This document shows, piece by piece, positions 8,118 through 17,124 of a stretch of 58,712 nucleotides of DNA (its first letter is position 1; each line of letters begins with the position of its first letter). A program made the position numbers and the translations under genes. This DNA comes from Candidatus Heimdallarchaeota archaeon (lineage in GTDB: Archaea > Asgardarchaeota > Heimdallarchaeia > Heimdallarchaeales > Heimdallarchaeaceae): positions 1 to 58,712 of the forward strand of contig JAEOSZ010000114.1 of assembly GCA_016840095.1 (NCBI GenBank). The letters run 5' to 3'. The notes under the pieces were generated by a model, which made no database searches, was not told the origin of the DNA, and saw only the letters and a list, made by a program, of their open reading frames with translations.

Positions 8118-10913
8118 ATGACTGAAGAGAATATTGTAATTATAGTACCTCATACACATTGGGATAGAGAGTGGTATTTACCATTTCAGAATTTTAGAGT
8201 TAAGTTAGTCAATTTAATAGATAATTTACTAGAAATAACCAAACAAAGGGATTATTTCTTTATGCTAGATGGTCAAACAATCGTTTTAGAAGATTATCTT
8301 GAAATTCGTCCGGAAAAGAAAGATGTACTATTATCCTTGATTAGAGATGGAAAAATCGCAGTTGGTCCCTGGTATTTGCTTCCAGATGAATGGTTAATTG
8401 GTCAAGAGAGTTTTATCAGAAACCTTGAAGTAAGTTTAGATATGGCAAATGAATTTAAAATTCCTCTAATGCAGGTAGGATATCTTCCTGATCAATTTGG
8501 TCATTCTAGAGCTGTTCCCCAGATTCTTTCAAATTTGACTTCGTTCAAAGCAGCTGTAATTTGGAGAGGTGTAGGTAATGAAATTAATACTGTACCTTTC
8601 AAATGGAAAAGTGATTTTCATTCTCATGATTCAATTCTAGGAGTCTATATGCCTAAGGGTTATGGAAATGCAGCTGATTTACCAGATAATGATAAGGATC
8701 TCAAGAATTCAATAGTAGAGAAAATTGAAGAGTTAAAACCATTTTCACCTGTACCGATTTATCTTTTAATGTATGGAACTGATCATCAATTTCCTCATCC
8801 AAACATGAACATTTTAGCTAAACTGGTTCAAATTGAAAATACAGAAATTAATCTAAGTTTACTTTCAAACTATGTAGATGAGCTGCAAGATAAGCTTCAA
8901 CAAACAAATTTCATTATCCCAGAATATTCTGGAGAATTTCGATCTTCAGCAAGAGCTCACTTGTTACAAGATACTTACTCTGCTAGGATGTGGATAAAAC
9001 AATGGAATCAAGATATTGAAGATTTACTCGTTCATTATACAGAACCTATTTTTTCCTTTTTCTGGTTATTTAACAACTATAGATATCCAACTTCATATCT
9101 TAATCTTGCATGGAAGTGGTTGCTCAAAAATCAGACACATGATGGAATTTGTGGATGTTCTGTAGATCAAGTACATGAAGAGATGAAATCAAGATTTCAT
9201 TGGGCAGAAAGTTTAGGAGAGTCACAACTCATTGAGCTAGAAGAAAAAATCGGAAGAATGGAAGAAGAAAAAGCTGAATCTAAATTATTTGTTTTCAATC
9301 CAACAAACAATTTTGAAAATTTGTCATATTTTGAGTTCTCAGCTTCTGCAAAAGATTCTATTCAAGGTCTACAAGATAGTTTTGGCAATAATTATCTTGT
9401 CCAGCCTATGAGCTCTTCAGAAGAAGTTCTTTTTGAGAATACTTTTACTCGCTTAATGCTAAAAACTGGATTGAAAATGTTACCTGGTAGGCAAATTACT
9501 GACTTCTACTTGAATGAGGTTTCAATGTCAGATAACATCAATCCTGAGATATGTGATATAACTCTTATATGTGGTAGAGTACCTATAGGAGAATTTGATG
9601 TTGATGATTTGAAAGAACAAGCAATTGAACTAATAAACAGTAAAAAATACAAGAAATTTCATGTGAAAGCAACCTTAGGTACAAAACAAAAGTATGGTGT
9701 TTTAGCTCCTCTTAAAGGATGGAGTTTTAACAGATTTGAAATCAAAGACAATATTAGTTATGTGGAAGTTGATCAAAAACTCATCTCATCAAAGAATAGA
9801 ATTGAAACAAAATTCTATTCATTGAATTTCAATTCAGATGGGACTTTTAATTTGCTAGATAAACAATCGAATACAGAATTTATTCAACTTCACAAGTTTG
9901 AGGATTTTGGTGATAAGGGAGATGAATATACTTTTGGGAGAATAGGACCGGAACAAGTTAAGATAAAGAAAATTAAAAGAAAACTCACAATTAAAGGTCC
10001 TCTATTTAGTGAAATTGAACAAGAAATGGATTTAGAACTTTTTGAAGAATTGAGCGACGATAGAGATAAGAGAGTAGGTTCTGTTATAGTTCCTGTGAGA
10101 ACAATTTTTAGATTTTACAGAGATATTGAGAGAATAGATATCAGAACTATCTTAACAAATTATGCTAAAGATCACAGACTGCGTATCTGCTTTGACTTGC
10201 CTTATTCTTCTCTTGATACCTTAACTTCTACACACTTTGGAGTAGTAAAACGTAAGAGTGATCCAATAGGAGATGAAACCTATGAGGAAGCCCCATCTGG
10301 CATACAGGCTCAGAGAAGATATATTAGAATTGAAGACAATAGTTCAGATCTAGCTTTCTCTCTTTTCAACAAAGGTTTACCAGAGGTCGAGTTAGCAAAC
10401 AATTCTAGACTTGCTCTCACATTGCTAAGATGTGTTGGTTATCTTTCTAGAGCAGACTATGATGAGAGACCTATGCATGCAGGTCCACCTATGGCTACTC
10501 CAGGTGCACAGGAGGTTGGTTCAGAATATACCTTCGATTATAGTTTTCAAATTCATTCAAAGAAAACACCTCATTATGAAACTGATAATCAATCAGAGTC
10601 ATTCTGCTTAAAACCAAAAACAATGGTGATTAAAAATACTGAACTTCAGGAAAAACTATCAGAATCGATTTTGCACATAGTAAATCCTTGGATTCGAATC
10701 TCATCACTACGAAAACGTTATGAGAAATTATGTGTGACCATGTACAACTTAAGTTCAGAAACTGAATCAACAACTCTTCAAGTTAATCAGAAATTTACTA
10801 AGTTGGAACATTGCAAACTTGATGGAACAATTCTCAATCAAAATGAGATTAAAGATAATCAACTAGAATTAAGCTTCAAGCCTTATGAGATAAAAATGTG
10901 TTTCCTCTCTTAA
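8118..10913 (+). CDS. Glycoside hydrolase family 38 alpha-mannosidase
   Basis: A 931-residue cytosolic enzyme that would hydrolyse alpha-mannosides, with no signal peptide. The GH38 catalytic domain opens with PHTHWDREW (zinc ligands His12 and Asp16 in the usual positions). The nucleophile motif is YLPDQFGHSRAVPQIL, and the second zinc/acid motif THDGICGCSVDQVHEEM lies near residue 345. The C-terminal two thirds are the beta-sandwich domains of the family. I chose the ATG at 8118, preceded by CGAGG seven bases away, over a TTG one codon upstream. Bacterial homologues act on mannosylglycerate or on free mannose oligosaccharides. No sugar operon surrounds it, so the substrate is open. Confidence 0.93.
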   Translation: MTEENIVIIVPHTHWDREWYLPFQNFRVKLVNLIDNLLEITKQRDYFFMLDGQTIVLEDYLEIRPEKKDVLLSLIRDGKIAVGPWYLLPDEWLIGQESFIRNLEVSLDMANEFKIPLMQVGYLPDQFGHSRAVPQILSNLTSFKAAVIWRGVGNEINTVPFKWKSDFHSHDSILGVYMPKGYGNAADLPDNDKDLKNSIVEKIEELKPFSPVPIYLLMYGTDHQFPHPNMNILAKLVQIENTEINLSLLSNYVDELQDKLQQTNFIIPEYSGEFRSSARAHLLQDTYSARMWIKQWNQDIEDLLVHYTEPIFSFFWLFNNYRYPTSYLNLAWKWLLKNQTHDGICGCSVDQVHEEMKSRFHWAESLGESQLIELEEKIGRMEEEKAESKLFVFNPTNNFENLSYFEFSASAKDSIQGLQDSFGNNYLVQPMSSSEEVLFENTFTRLMLKTGLKMLPGRQITDFYLNEVSMSDNINPEICDITLICGRVPIGEFDVDDLKEQAIELINSKKYKKFHVKATLGTKQKYGVLAPLKGWSFNRFEIKDNISYVEVDQKLISSKNRIETKFYSLNFNSDGTFNLLDKQSNTEFIQLHKFEDFGDKGDEYTFGRIGPEQVKIKKIKRKLTIKGPLFSEIEQEMDLELFEELSDDRDKRVGSVIVPVRTIFRFYRDIERIDIRTILTNYAKDHRLRICFDLPYSSLDTLTSTHFGVVKRKSDPIGDETYEEAPSGIQAQRRYIRIEDNSSDLAFSLFNKGLPEVELANNSRLALTLLRCVGYLSRADYDERPMHAGPPMATPGAQEVGSEYTFDYSFQIHSKKTPHYETDNQSESFCLKPKTMVIKNTELQEKLSESILHIVNPWIRISSLRKRYEKLCVTMYNLSSETESTTLQVNQKFTKLEHCKLDGTILNQNEIKDNQLELSFKPYEIKMCFLS

Positions 10914-10915
10914 TC

Positions 10916-12157
10916 TTATATTGATGGGATTTCTTCTAATTTCTTAGTTAGGTAGGTTTTCCAATCTTTTTTGTAAACTTCTGTTAAAGTATTTTCAAGA
11001 TCTTCAGTTTCTATCTGTATAGCATCTAAAGATAGCTTAGCAAATTTTGAAAGAAAAAGTTTGAATTTATCTTCCCCAATCAACTCAAATATATCATGGA
11101 AGATCAATGATCCATATTTGTAAAAGAGAATATCTGCTTTGTCATGTTGTCTAGTGATCTTCTTTAAAGGAAGTAAATCAGTAGCATTTTTTATCTTATC
11201 TTTGATCTCTTCTAACTGAACGATGTAGAAATCCTCTCCAAGCTCCTGTCGAGAAATAAAAAGAGCAATATAATCACATAAAGCTTCATCTATCCAATTG
11301 TGATATGATTCTACTGAAGTTTTATTGAACCAGAAATGACCAATTTCATGAACCCACTTGAGTAGAAGGATATCACGTTTTTCAGTAATAACTTGATCAG
11401 AAATGTTGTCTGACATAACAATAATTCCTTGACGTGTGATCATACCTCCTGTTTCTCTAGAAACCAAGACTAGGCTGAAATTATCAAGAGGAGGTTTTCC
11501 AAGTATCTCAACTATTGAGTAATAATATCTCTGAAGAAAATCATCTAAAACACTAAATTTATCATAATTTCTTTTTAGTCCCCAAAATCTAGAAAACTTA
11601 TCTTGACTAATAGCTACATCTGTTGGAACACCTACTATATAGAGGTCTACTTTTGGTTCTTCACTGACCCAAATATCACACTGACAATCTTTTAATCTTT
11701 CACTATTCATTATCCAAGACCAGTTTTTAGGTGCTTGAAGCATTAACGAAAAACTAATCCTGTCAGTTATATTCAGAATTGGATAATAAGCAACATATAT
11801 ACCTAATTCTACACCATCTTCAGAAATGTAATTTGTTGACCAAGGATCAGATTCTATCTCTCCTGAATATCTTATTGAAAGGTGAAATTCATCTAAATTT
11901 TGTATTTCATCAGGAAGATCGATTGACCAAATCTTAGCTGTTTTAAGGAAATGGTCTTCACTAACAATTTTCTCTTGGGGAGTAAAATAATACTTCTTAC
12001 CTCTAACCTCTGCATATATTTCCAGCCATTGAAGGTTTTTATTTATCATTAATTCTATACTCGAAGAAGGATTACTTATAGTTAGAAAGGCTGAACCATA
12101 CAAATCAGGTTCCATTGGATTGATTTTTAATTTCAGATCTATCCTAGTAATTTTCAT
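10916..12157 (-). CDS. M1-like gluzincin metallopeptidase
   Basis: A 413-residue protein with a zinc-peptidase signature: HEIGHFWF at residues 270-277 and WIDEA, whose Glu291 would be the third zinc ligand, as in M1 aminopeptidases (usually WLNEG). The spacing between helix and glutamate is two residues shorter than in typical M1 enzymes. Residues 1-180 are beta-rich and resemble the M1 N-terminal saddle domain. The GAMEN substrate-binding motif is replaced by ETGGMITRQG (235-244), which sits in the expected place. The protein ends soon after the catalytic domain and lacks the large C-terminal helical domain. There is no signal peptide. It converges on the mannosidase gene, only 2 bases away. 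Confidence 0.85.
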   Translation of the reverse strand: MKITRIDLKLKINPMEPDLYGSAFLTISNPSSSIELMINKNLQWLEIYAEVRGKKYYFTPQEKIVSEDHFLKTAKIWSIDLPDEIQNLDEFHLSIRYSGEIESDPWSTNYISEDGVELGIYVAYYPILNITDRISFSLMLQAPKNWSWIMNSERLKDCQCDIWVSEEPKVDLYIVGVPTDVAISQDKFSRFWGLKRNYDKFSVLDDFLQRYYYSIVEILGKPPLDNFSLVLVSRETGGMITRQGIIVMSDNISDQVITEKRDILLLKWVHEIGHFWFNKTSVESYHNWIDEALCDYIALFISRQELGEDFYIVQLEEIKDKIKNATDLLPLKKITRQHDKADILFYKYGSLIFHDIFELIGEDKFKLFLSKFAKLSLDAIQIETEDLENTLTEVYKKDWKTYLTKKLEEIPSI

Positions 12158-12356
12158 CTTACTGCCTTCCTTTACGTTTTATTATCAATTTTTAAACTCG
12201 ATTCTCCTAGAATAATATATATTTTTCTTGCTTTTAAGACTTCAAATTTGTGAGAAAGGTTTAAATTATTCAGATGTTTTTAGAACATGTTGTAAGAAAC
12301 AATCAATGAATAGACGTTGAATATCAATTCAGCATCAAATAATTTGAGGTTCTAGA

Positions 12357-13109
12357 ATGTCAGTCGATAAATCTAGTATATTAATTATGAAGATATCTGG
12401 ATATTTATTTTTCTCAGTAGGAATTATAGCTTCAATATTGCAATTATTGAATTTTATCGGTATATTCGGATCGTTCGTATCAGTAATGAGTATAATAACT
12501 ACATCAATTTTAGCTTTAGCTTTATTGTTCCTCGGAATAACAATGATGACACTAGGACGTTATACAGCAGAAGCGAAGGTTGCTAGTGTATTGCTTTTTG
12601 TATATTTAGTTCTTGATATTCTATCTGTAGCACTAACACTTTTTGATCAAGTATTAGCAATAGTTGCACTAGTTTTTAGTTTCTTAATAAGAATATATAC
12701 TTTCAATATGGTCAATAAAACTTTCAAAATACTTGACCCAAGTTTGCAGTCACCACTTTTTCAAATTTATGGTTGGTTTGGTGTTATCTCACTAACAAGT
12801 GTTATACTGTTAATTTCTTCAACTAATTGGGGTTTAAACCTCTTTTTCACAATATTTGTTATACTTGGAAATATAGGTCTGTTAATTGGTATGGGTCTCA
12901 ATCTTTTAGATAATTCAAAGAATATTCCAGATTTACCCTTAAGAGCACTTGAAGAAAAACTTCCCTTTAGAGACAGATTACGTCTTTATATTTTAGGAGG
13001 AGCATTCGGTACTGCTATTGGTTTTGGATATGTTTTAGCAGCTGTAGGTGTAACTATGGGGCTTTTGTACATAATTATGCTTATACATCAGCTAATCGTT
13101 GGTATCTGA
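12357..13109 (+). CDS. Polytopic membrane protein, possibly DUF973-like
   Basis: A 250-residue protein with about seven hydrophobic helices and no recognised catalytic residues. The central motif FKILDPSLQSPLFQIYGW is also found, diverged, in the protein at 14890-15666 (FSRSLDPSHKIDSPAFFLYG), so the two are paralogues. The pattern recalls the archaeal DUF973 family, which I name only tentatively. It starts at ATG 12357 with GAGG seven bases upstream. Its 3' end overlaps the convergent lactate-permease gene by 18 bases. Confidence 0.78.
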   Translation: MSVDKSSILIMKISGYLFFSVGIIASILQLLNFIGIFGSFVSVMSIITTSILALALLFLGITMMTLGRYTAEAKVASVLLFVYLVLDILSVALTLFDQVLAIVALVFSFLIRIYTFNMVNKTFKILDPSLQSPLFQIYGWFGVISLTSVILLISSTNWGLNLFFTIFVILGNIGLLIGMGLNLLDNSKNIPDLPLRALEEKLPFRDRLRLYILGGAFGTAIGFGYVLAAVGVTMGLLYIIMLIHQLIVGI

Positions 13110-14810
13110 TTTACTCTCTTTTTTTTCATTTCTGTAAAAATATAATGTCAATCCTATAATCAGAATTATCACAAAATATATAGCAAAAGCAATTATCCAT
13201 TGCCACCAAACATAACTATTAGCCCAACACAAACAAATAATAGAAACTGAAAGAGTCATAAGAAATGCTATTGGTGCTGATTTTTTAATTACTTCTCCTT
13301 CAATTCCAACCTTATCAATTACTGCAGCTGCATTTTGGATTTTAGCTGGCGAAAGAACGGATGCAAGTCCACCGCCTACACCATTTGCTGTACCCACTGC
13401 AATTGCATTTATTCCTAGTGCAGAAGCCGTGGTTTCATGGTACTTCGTGAACATTGCAATTGCAGATGTTTCAGATCCACTAATAAATCCTCCAAACAGA
13501 CCAATAAATGGTACAATTAGTGGATAATAGTTCCCAAAAATGTAACTTGAAGCACCAGCTAAAGCTGTAGTCATAGTATATCCACTTGGACTAGTTCCAG
13601 ATTCCCATATTATGAAAGCTATACCAAAGAAAATTGCAGCTGCATAAACTGGTCGCAATGAACGTCTCCCCCACACTCTCATTGTTTCTTTCAAATCACT
13701 TTTACCAAATCCGAGAAGCGGAACTGAACACAATGTTGCCACAAATACCCAGAAATATGCATGGGAGAGAAATTTTGTATTTATAGAAAAGCTTCCAATG
13801 TTAATTGTGAAAAGAAGTTTTACGTTAAATAAATCATATAGAAAAGGTATGAAATTTACTAAAGCTACAAAAATTATCAAAAAAATCCATGGAGAAAGAG
13901 CCTTCCAAAGTGGAATGTTTCTGTCAATTTCTTTCTCCTCTTCCGTTAATACTGATGAATCTATAATTTTTATTCTTTTGAGTTTGGCAACACCAATTAA
14001 TGCAAGTCCTGTGACAATTCCAGCTATAACGCCTGTTAATTTAACCATTTCCAGGAAGTTGGCTAAAATTGCTGTTCCACCTGCTGTAATACCAGCTGTT
14101 AAACCAAAAATTATCCCATCTCTGCTGAAGAGAAGCTTTCTTCCTCCTCCTAACCATAACATTCCTAAGGCAATACCAATTGTAACTAAAGGCATGTAAA
14201 ATGAAAAAGCTATTCCAGAACCTACTAGTTCTGTTTCAATTATATGATTACTAAGAAGAGATAACTTATCTATTTGTGATACTAGCAGAGAATCTTTCAT
14301 GAAGAAGGCAAAGAATTCAGCAGGAACGGCAAGTAATGCGTAGGTTGTAAGAGGATCATATCCTATTGCAGGAAGAGCAACTGAAGCAAAAGCTGAATAC
14401 CCCATAGCCATGAGTACTGGTGGAAGCATAGTTACTGGTGTTGCTCCAATTGAAACTAGAAAGCACCCAATGGCTAGATTGATCATCATGATTTGAAAAG
14501 CTTTATTTCCTCCTCCAATTTTCTTAAATGAAACAACTATTTTGTCAAGAGCTCCCGTCTTCTGTTGATACGTTATCATTAGAATAGAAGTCAATACCAT
14601 TAATGATATAGGAAAGGAAGCAACTATTCCTGAAAGAGAAGCGAGGAAAGCATCTTTCCAGTTTGTAAGAAAGTAAAAGATTCCAATAATAAGTATCAAA
14701 GCAAATAGTAATGAACCTACAGTATCAGCTTTGAACTTGAAGAATACCAGTAGAACAATTCCAATTACAAAAGGAACCAGTATTAGAATAACATCTACTG
14801 CTAAACTCAT
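13092..14810 (-). CDS. L-lactate permease family transporter
   Basis: A 572-residue membrane protein with about 13-14 helices. Family hallmarks are an ATPVTMLPP segment in the first half, FGKSDLKETM with WGRRSLRP (about residues 365-385), GGFISGSETSAIAMF, and the highly conserved GVGGGLASVLSPAKIQNAAA near the C-terminus. Members carry lactate, glycolate or related 2-hydroxyacids with protons. No lactate dehydrogenase is adjacent, so the substrate is inferred from family only. It starts at ATG 14810 and may share a transcript with the membrane-protein gene 80 bases upstream. Confidence 0.92.
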   Translation of the reverse strand: MSLAVDVILILVPFVIGIVLLVFFKFKADTVGSLLFALILIIGIFYFLTNWKDAFLASLSGIVASFPISLMVLTSILMITYQQKTGALDKIVVSFKKIGGGNKAFQIMMINLAIGCFLVSIGATPVTMLPPVLMAMGYSAFASVALPAIGYDPLTTYALLAVPAEFFAFFMKDSLLVSQIDKLSLLSNHIIETELVGSGIAFSFYMPLVTIGIALGMLWLGGGRKLLFSRDGIIFGLTAGITAGGTAILANFLEMVKLTGVIAGIVTGLALIGVAKLKRIKIIDSSVLTEEEKEIDRNIPLWKALSPWIFLIIFVALVNFIPFLYDLFNVKLLFTINIGSFSINTKFLSHAYFWVFVATLCSVPLLGFGKSDLKETMRVWGRRSLRPVYAAAIFFGIAFIIWESGTSPSGYTMTTALAGASSYIFGNYYPLIVPFIGLFGGFISGSETSAIAMFTKYHETTASALGINAIAVGTANGVGGGLASVLSPAKIQNAAAVIDKVGIEGEVIKKSAPIAFLMTLSVSIICLCWANSYVWWQWIIAFAIYFVIILIIGLTLYFYRNEKKESKSDTND

Positions 14811-14889
14811 AAGAGTAGAAAATTATCAGTTGTTATAAATTTTTACAACTGGATTTGAGATAAGAGAAAAAGGAGAAGAAAAGAAAATT

Positions 14890-15666
14890 TTATCTTTTAA
14901 CCCCGCATTCTGAACAAAAAGCATCTGAATCTAATATCTTATTCCCACAATTTTGGCAGTAGATTACTTCCTTTGATTCCTCAGTAGTATAATACTTAGC
15001 ACTTGGTTGATCTGGACTATCTGCAACTGGTGATTTAAAAGTCTCACCTGAATATTTCAGTAATTTTTCTGTGTTAAGTATTAGAACTATTCCAACAACT
15101 ATCATAAGAATGAATGTTAGTATCAAATCAATCCATAGAACTGCCATTAAAGCTCCATAAGATCCTGCAAAAGCAGCTATTATTGCCATTGTGAGTTCTA
15201 CTATACCATAGCCACCATATAGAAAGAAAGCTGGTGAATCTATTTTATGTGAGGGATCGAGTGATCTACTAAATTTCTGAAAAGAGATATTTAGACCTAC
15301 AAATCCTGCTAATTGTGTTATAGCTTGTATTACAGCAAAAACAAGAGTAACTGCAACTGGAACTAACACAAATACCAATATGTTGACCACTATAAGCATT
15401 AGCATAAACGAACCCAATCCAATTCTTGTAAAGTTGAATGTTGATTTTTCATCTGGTCTCAATTCATCCAACTTAACTAAGAAGGATATAAGGAATCCAA
15501 TACTAATTAGAATCATTATCAATCCAAGAACTAGAAAGATAATTATGATTGCTAAAACAGGTATCAAATTTCCTAAAAGTATCAGAAATGATGCAATTAG
15601 GAATAATAAACCTGATGTCTTCATTTGATTTGCTGTAGATGCTTCAATTCTTATATTTTGTAACAT
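14890..15666 (-). CDS. Polytopic membrane protein with C-terminal zinc ribbon
   Basis: A 258-residue protein. About six or seven helices are followed by a Pro/Ser-rich linker and a C-terminal zinc ribbon with two CxxC pairs (CQNC and CSEC, in the last 25 residues). The membrane part is a paralogue of 12357-13109; the ribbon is the main difference. I prefer the ATG at 15666, with GGAGA eight bases before it, over a TTG six codons upstream. Its place directly upstream of the lactate-permease gene on the same strand suggests co-expression. The function is unknown. Confidence 0.8.
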   Translation of the reverse strand: MLQNIRIEASTANQMKTSGLLFLIASFLILLGNLIPVLAIIIIFLVLGLIMILISIGFLISFLVKLDELRPDEKSTFNFTRIGLGSFMLMLIVVNILVFVLVPVAVTLVFAVIQAITQLAGFVGLNISFQKFSRSLDPSHKIDSPAFFLYGGYGIVELTMAIIAAFAGSYGALMAVLWIDLILTFILMIVVGIVLILNTEKLLKYSGETFKSPVADSPDQPSAKYYTTEESKEVIYCQNCGNKILDSDAFCSECGVKR

Positions 15667-15780
15667 GAGAAAATTCTCCAACAATTTTAATACTAAAAAT
15701 GTTATTTAATTGTTTCTGAATCTTGTAGTAGTTCTGAAAATAGAGTATCTGTACTTGCACTTATATTGGCTCTTGTGAAT

Positions 15781-15792
15781 ATTTATATAATG
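15781..15792 (+). promoter_or_regulatory. TATA box of the ferritin-like gene
   Basis: ATTTATATAATG lies about 50 nt before the ATG at 15839. This would give a short leader of about 25 nt that contains the GGTG ribosome-binding site at 15829-15832. Confidence 0.45.
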
Positions 15793-15838
15793 ATAAGTTA
15801 AAGAAGTTTCAAGTTTAACCAGAATATCGGTGTAATTA

Positions 15839-16321
15839 ATGAGCAAAGAAGAAAGAATAGAGTTTTACAACGAGCAAATGGAAGTAGAAAAGAAAATAGT
15901 TGAAACAGCTCAGAAAGCTGTAAAAGGTATTAAGAATCCATTGGTTAGAGAGATGATACTTGCAGTTGCATTAGATTCTCAAAAGCACGAAACTATGCTG
16001 CAAGCATTACTTGACAGATTAACTGGACCAAGTCCTGCAATTGATGAAAAAGTATCTGAAGAGATTGCTCATGCAATACAAGAACATGTAGAGCTAGAAG
16101 CTCTAGCATTGAAGAAATATAAGGAATATATTGATAATGTATCTTTCCTAGATAATAAGGAGAAGATAGTTATTCGAGCTATCTATGAAGATGAGCTTAG
16201 ACATCATGAATTGATGAAATGGATCTATAAGACCATAGTTGAAAAGGAAACACTAATTGAGGAAGATGTTTGGGATCATATGTGGTCAGATGCTTTTACT
16301 CATGGAACTCCTGGTGGATAG
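15839..16321 (+). CDS. Ferritin-like / rubrerythrin-like diiron protein
   Basis: A 160-residue four-helix protein. Candidate metal ligands are Glu15/17 in helix 1, DSQKH (Asp46, His50) in helix 2, Glu85/87 in helix 3, and EDELRHHE with Glu119xxHis122 in helix 4. This is the ferritin-like duplicate pattern, except that the helix-2 ExxH reads SxxH with an Asp one residue earlier, so one iron ligand may be shifted or lost. There is no rubredoxin-type CxxC domain. Likely roles are peroxide or iron handling in an oxygen-sensitive cell. It starts at ATG with GGTG six bases upstream, monocistronic or followed by the PARP-finger gene 87 bases later. Confidence 0.82.
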   Translation: MSKEERIEFYNEQMEVEKKIVETAQKAVKGIKNPLVREMILAVALDSQKHETMLQALLDRLTGPSPAIDEKVSEEIAHAIQEHVELEALALKKYKEYIDNVSFLDNKEKIVIRAIYEDELRHHELMKWIYKTIVEKETLIEEDVWDHMWSDAFTHGTPGG

Positions 16322-16408
16322 TTATAGTTTCACCTATTTATCCATTCTTTCCATTCTTTGTTAGTAAGATTAAATAATGAAATCTTTTCTGTATACAAGT
16401 GATAGTAA

Positions 16409-17104
16409 ATGAAGATTGATCTTGATTCGGAGAATGAGTGGGGTCATTTCATAGATCCTCATTCCTTTCAAATCGTAGAAATAATTGATGAAGTTCCACT
16501 AGGTTCGTTTGTTGTAATAAAGGAACGAGAATTTATAGAAGATATTGATAGGACTGTTATTCAAACAATCTATGGGATTGTTGAGGAAAAAAAATTCCAA
16601 CCAATGAATAAAAGAGAATTAAGTAAGCTTATGTCTAAGGCTTGCGGGAAATATATCCTAGATTTTAATCAGCTACCTCCTAAAGTCATGGTTAAAAAGA
16701 AACTTCAGATTGACAAACCAGCACAATTGGCGTTTATTATGTCAAATCGCGATACTTTCCATTTGAAACTAGACAAAGATGATTTAGATGGCGGGAATCC
16801 TTATGAAATTATCAATTCTATTATAGAAAATCAAGACTTTAAATCAACAATGTATGATAGAGAAGAGAAGTGGAAGATTGAATATGCAAAAAGCAGTAGA
16901 TCAAAGTGTAGAACTTGTAGTTCTAATATCGAAAAGGATACTGTTAGGTTAGGTGAACCTCATTATTTTGAAGAGCATCTTAATTATCGGTGGCATCATG
17001 AAGATTGTGTTTTCTTCCAAAGAATGGACAAAGAAAACATAAAAGGTCTTGATACCTTAAACGATGAAGATAGAAAAAGAATAGAAGAGAAACTGGATGT
17101 ATAA
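16409..17104 (+). CDS. Protein with PARP-type zinc finger
   Basis: A 231-residue protein. The C-terminal third matches the PARP-type zinc finger: EYAKSSRSKCRTC (Cys167, Cys170), a basic stretch ending in VRLG, then WHHEDC (His197, Cys200), i.e. C-x2-C-x26-H-x2-C. After the finger, IKGLDTLNDEDRKRIEEKL matches the conserved tail of these fingers (from memory, PARP1 finger 2 has a similar start and a similar LKGF...L...D tail). In eukaryotes they recognise DNA breaks in PARP1 and DNA ligase III. Residues 1-150 have no family I recognise. No ADP-ribosyltransferase domain is present. I infer a DNA-end-binding protein. Confidence 0.82.
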   Translation: MKIDLDSENEWGHFIDPHSFQIVEIIDEVPLGSFVVIKEREFIEDIDRTVIQTIYGIVEEKKFQPMNKRELSKLMSKACGKYILDFNQLPPKVMVKKKLQIDKPAQLAFIMSNRDTFHLKLDKDDLDGGNPYEIINSIIENQDFKSTMYDREEKWKIEYAKSSRSKCRTCSSNIEKDTVRLGEPHYFEEHLNYRWHHEDCVFFQRMDKENIKGLDTLNDEDRKRIEEKLDV

Positions 17105-17124
17105 GTCCAGTTATTAATTTTGTT

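Noticed and set aside
13798..14199. Plus-strand 133-codon frame inside the lactate-permease gene
   Set aside because: Antisense shadow of a strongly conserved transporter; low-complexity Ile/Pro/Lys composition.
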